Shown here in pieces: positions 61,521 through 64,000 of a stretch of 64,000 nucleotides of DNA (position 1 is the stretch's first letter; each line of letters begins with the position of its first letter). The translations under genes and the position numbers were made by a program. The stretch is from assembly GCA_963680875.1 (NCBI GenBank), contig OY804578.1, positions 26,937,101-27,001,100 of the forward strand, in the 5' to 3' direction. Source of the stretch: Bathymodiolus brooksi (lineage: Eukaryota > Mollusca > Bivalvia > Mytilida > Modiolidae). Under the pieces are notes generated by a model. That model was not told the origin of the DNA. It worked only from the letters and a program-made list of their open reading frames with translations, and searched no databases.

Positions 61521-62494
61521 TATATGTTTAGAATGCCATAAATAAGAAGGTAGATACTATGTGCGGTCTAAGATGGTGCTTTAGAACGGGTCTAAATAAC
61601 TACTAATGAACTGCTTTTTTCTTTTACCTTCAATCTCCAAACACGTGTCCCTTATTTTCATTCCGTCCTTGTGGTATTTTTCTTCTATTTGAATCAAATA
61701 GCACAACTAACGGGTGTTGTTTTGCAACAAGGATATTAATTAGTAGTCCTACCTGTATATACATTTGTATCAATGTTCATGCGATATTACATTTACTGGT
61801 TAAACGTCAAAACAAAATAATCAAAATTAGTGACTAATATATAAATACTCACATAGTACCGTTACATCAACATATCTGTGGTCAACTCCCAACATGTTGA
61901 CAGCCTGGTGTGTGTACGTACCTTCCCATTGACAGACAATCTATCTTATTCAGTGTTAAGCTACCATCATATTTATTTTGCAGTTATTTATTCTCAAATA
62001 CCCAGCTGATGATTGATTGTGGAATACTATCCTCTGTGCAGTCAATAGTTGCTATATCATTTTAGTTTATTACCTTGTTGTTAGAAATACTAGAAATGGT
62101 TGGTTGATCTGCAAACAATGACAAGCTTAAACCACATTGCACTATGTATGAATATATCAGTTCAAAATTTGTATTCCCGGTGCTAGGATCTCAAGGTCTT
62201 CAAATAGCAATGATATTTCTTCCAATACATATCAATTGTCCACATAGCTGCATTTATGAAATCACGGCTGCAATATTGGCCTGGGGTTGTATTTCTGCAA
62301 GCTTTCATCTGGAGTATTCACAAAAGTGAAGCAATATTAACCCAGTTTTAACTCTCCCCTCTTCATATCTAAATACCAAGTGTTCAAAAATCATATGCAT
62401 TTACAAGCATACAGACAATATCAACATGATCAGTGTAGCAGGCGAGTCAGTGAATATCATATTTACTTCAAAACCAGCATACTAGCAGGCTCAC
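61521..62494. other. Non-coding stretch
   Basis: AT-rich, with no supported gene or repeat. It should contain the missing N-terminal parts of the reverse transcriptase (from the right) and of the Tc1 transposase (from the left) if either were complete; no trace of their motifs was recognised. Confidence 0.5.
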
Positions 62495-63217
62495 ATGAGC
62501 CTATTATCCTCACCTGAACAATTACAAATGCTACACAAACGACGGAATATATGTTATCAAAACCATCGACGAACACGTTTGGCATTGTGCTTAGCACGAC
62601 GTGGTTGGAATTTAAGGACATGGCGCAAGATCCATTGGTCGGACGAGAGCCGGTTTTTGCTTCATGTAATCGACGGCCGGATGAGGATTTGGAGACACAA
62701 GAATATAGCCTATTCCCCAAGGCACATCCAGCCAACTGTCTCTTACGGTGGAGGCTCAGTAATGGTTTGGGGGTGTATCTCTCATGACTGCAAGCTGGAT
62801 TTAGTCACCATACAAGACAACCTAACTGGTGATCAGCACATCAGAGACGTCATGCAACCAGTTGTTGTCCCCCATTTCGACAACCGCCCACTAGCTACAA
62901 TGCCTGTGTATATGGATGACAACATCATGCCTCATCATTCAAGAGCAGTAACCGCCTACCCCCAAAGCGAAGCCGTGACTTCTGTTCCTTGGCCAACCAT
63001 GAGCCCGGATTTGAATCCCATAGTGCATATTTGGGACATGTTAGGCCGTCGTATTCAGGCTCGAGAACCTCCTGTGCAAAACATTCGTCAGTTGGAAGCA
63101 GCATTGCTTCGAGAATGGCAGCAGCTATCACAACAGGACATCCGACATCTAACTGGAGGGATGAAACGCAGGAATGAGGCCGTCATCCAGGCACGTTGGG
63201 GTTACACCCGGTACTGA
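62495..63217 (+). pseudogene. Tc1-like transposase, truncated and catalytically altered
   Basis: 240-codon frame covering the catalytic domain of a Tc1/mariner DD34E transposase, the cut-and-paste enzyme acting at TA sites. Landmarks: HWSDESRF (first Asp, residue 50), GGGSVMVWGCIS, VYMDDNIMPHHS (second Asp, residue 142) and SPDLNPIVHIWDML, where the third acidic residue expected at 177 is Val (codon GTG, 63023-63025). Tc1 proteins are usually about 340 aa. The N-terminal paired-type helix-turn-helix region is missing, with an in-frame stop just upstream of the ATG. No terminal repeats were identified. The C-terminal end (RNEAVIQARWGYTRY) looks natural. Inactive as written. Confidence 0.88.
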
Positions 63218-64000
63218 ACATTGAACAATAGATGTCGTCAGGTGATTCATAAGTGACGTTTTGAAAGTGAAATGACAATATTATCGTGCTTTTTGAACTG
63301 TGAAGGTCAATGCTTAAAATGGACATGTTTTACTGCAAAAACTGGCCTTGTGATATTGTGATTAAATATTCATTAAATTAACATTTTTCTTGATTTGTTT
63401 GTGGTTTCTTACAGCCAATGTATTGTCCTAGCAGTTCGCCATTGCATTCTTAATATTATCTGCTCAGTAATCTCGTAATACTTGTCGTATCATTTGTCAT
63501 TTCTAAAAAACATGGGGGTGCTTAACTTTATTCGTTGTGTATATTTTATTTCCACCTTCTATTTGTATGTATTCCCTAGCAATCAATGGGTAAGACATCA
63601 AGCTTTTCATTGTTTTACTCTGACTATTAAGTATAAACTTGAGGACGAACAAATGTATACTATATTATCCATATAGTTAGCAATATTAACATAGGTTATA
63701 GTCTTTGGTTAGATAATTACAATTTTATTGATGCCTTCCATAGAAATGATCATATTATGTAAATTGCTGATGCAAATACAGGCATTATCTTTAGACAGAC
63801 ATACAAACAATGTTGCTTAACCGATTAATAAGATCATAACCTTGTCCCTGTATCATAATATGATCTCCAACGGTAGTATATATATAAACATTCAATAAAT
63901 CAAAGTGATGATGGGCAGGTGGTTTCCAAGCTTTTCATAATGTTACTATTGTATTGTTTTATATATGCATTCATTGCCATATCGTGCTATGATCATTGTA
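63218..64000. other. AT-rich non-coding end of window
   Basis: No gene, tRNA or repeat family recognised. The right end of the Tc1-like element should lie in the first few hundred bases but could not be placed. Confidence 0.5.

Overview
The window is AT-rich, repeat-dominated eukaryotic DNA with no recognisable host gene and nothing bacterial. The SINE modules, an APE-type LINE with a PHD finger, a Penelope-like reverse transcriptase and a Tc1-type transposase suggest a marine invertebrate, most likely a mollusc. That assignment is inferred from repeat style, not proven. All similarity statements were made by eye.

Layout. (1) 1-57667 is one tandem satellite array of 17 monomers in two sizes, about 2045 bp and about 1710 bp. 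They differ by a segment of about 339 bp that is also found beside the Penelope-like element at 59.8-60.1 kb. (2) Two near-identical 8.3-8.4 kb transposons, here called element A (A1 5515-13856, A2 21716-30125), sit in the array 16,201 bp apart. They have 504-bp terminal inverted repeats (TIRs), CAC...GTG ends and the same 5-bp target duplication (ATATG). They are therefore copies of one insertion spread by satellite amplification, not two insertions. (3) A second transposon, element B (47380-56373), interrupts monomer 16. It has TIRs of about 520 bp, CAC...GTG ends and a perfect 5-bp target duplication (TTTAG). It carries a plausible two-exon C2H2 zinc-finger gene whose start codon lies in the TIR, and a SINE with a 12-bp target duplication. 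(4) A decayed LINE (50178-56347) lies inside the right TIR of B. (5) A 2.03-kb internal-deletion derivative of element A (A3, 53865-55898) lies inside the 3' UTR of that LINE. The nesting order is satellite, then B, then LINE, then A3. (6) 57668-64000 is non-array DNA. It holds a 39-bp minisatellite, a tRNA-derived SINE, a diverged satellite scrap joined to the 3' region of a broken Penelope-like element (minus strand, 61520-60125), and a 5'-truncated Tc1-like transposase whose third catalytic residue is changed from Glu to Val.

All the genes seen belong to mobile elements, and most are broken. The zinc-finger gene of element B is the only one that reads as potentially intact (80 aa after splicing). 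No transposase was recognised for A or B. Their 5-bp target duplications and CAC ends recall Transib/RAG-type elements, but that is only a hypothesis. The points of most interest are the shared design of A and B, the TIR-borne start exon in B, and the sequence link between the satellite and the Penelope-like element.
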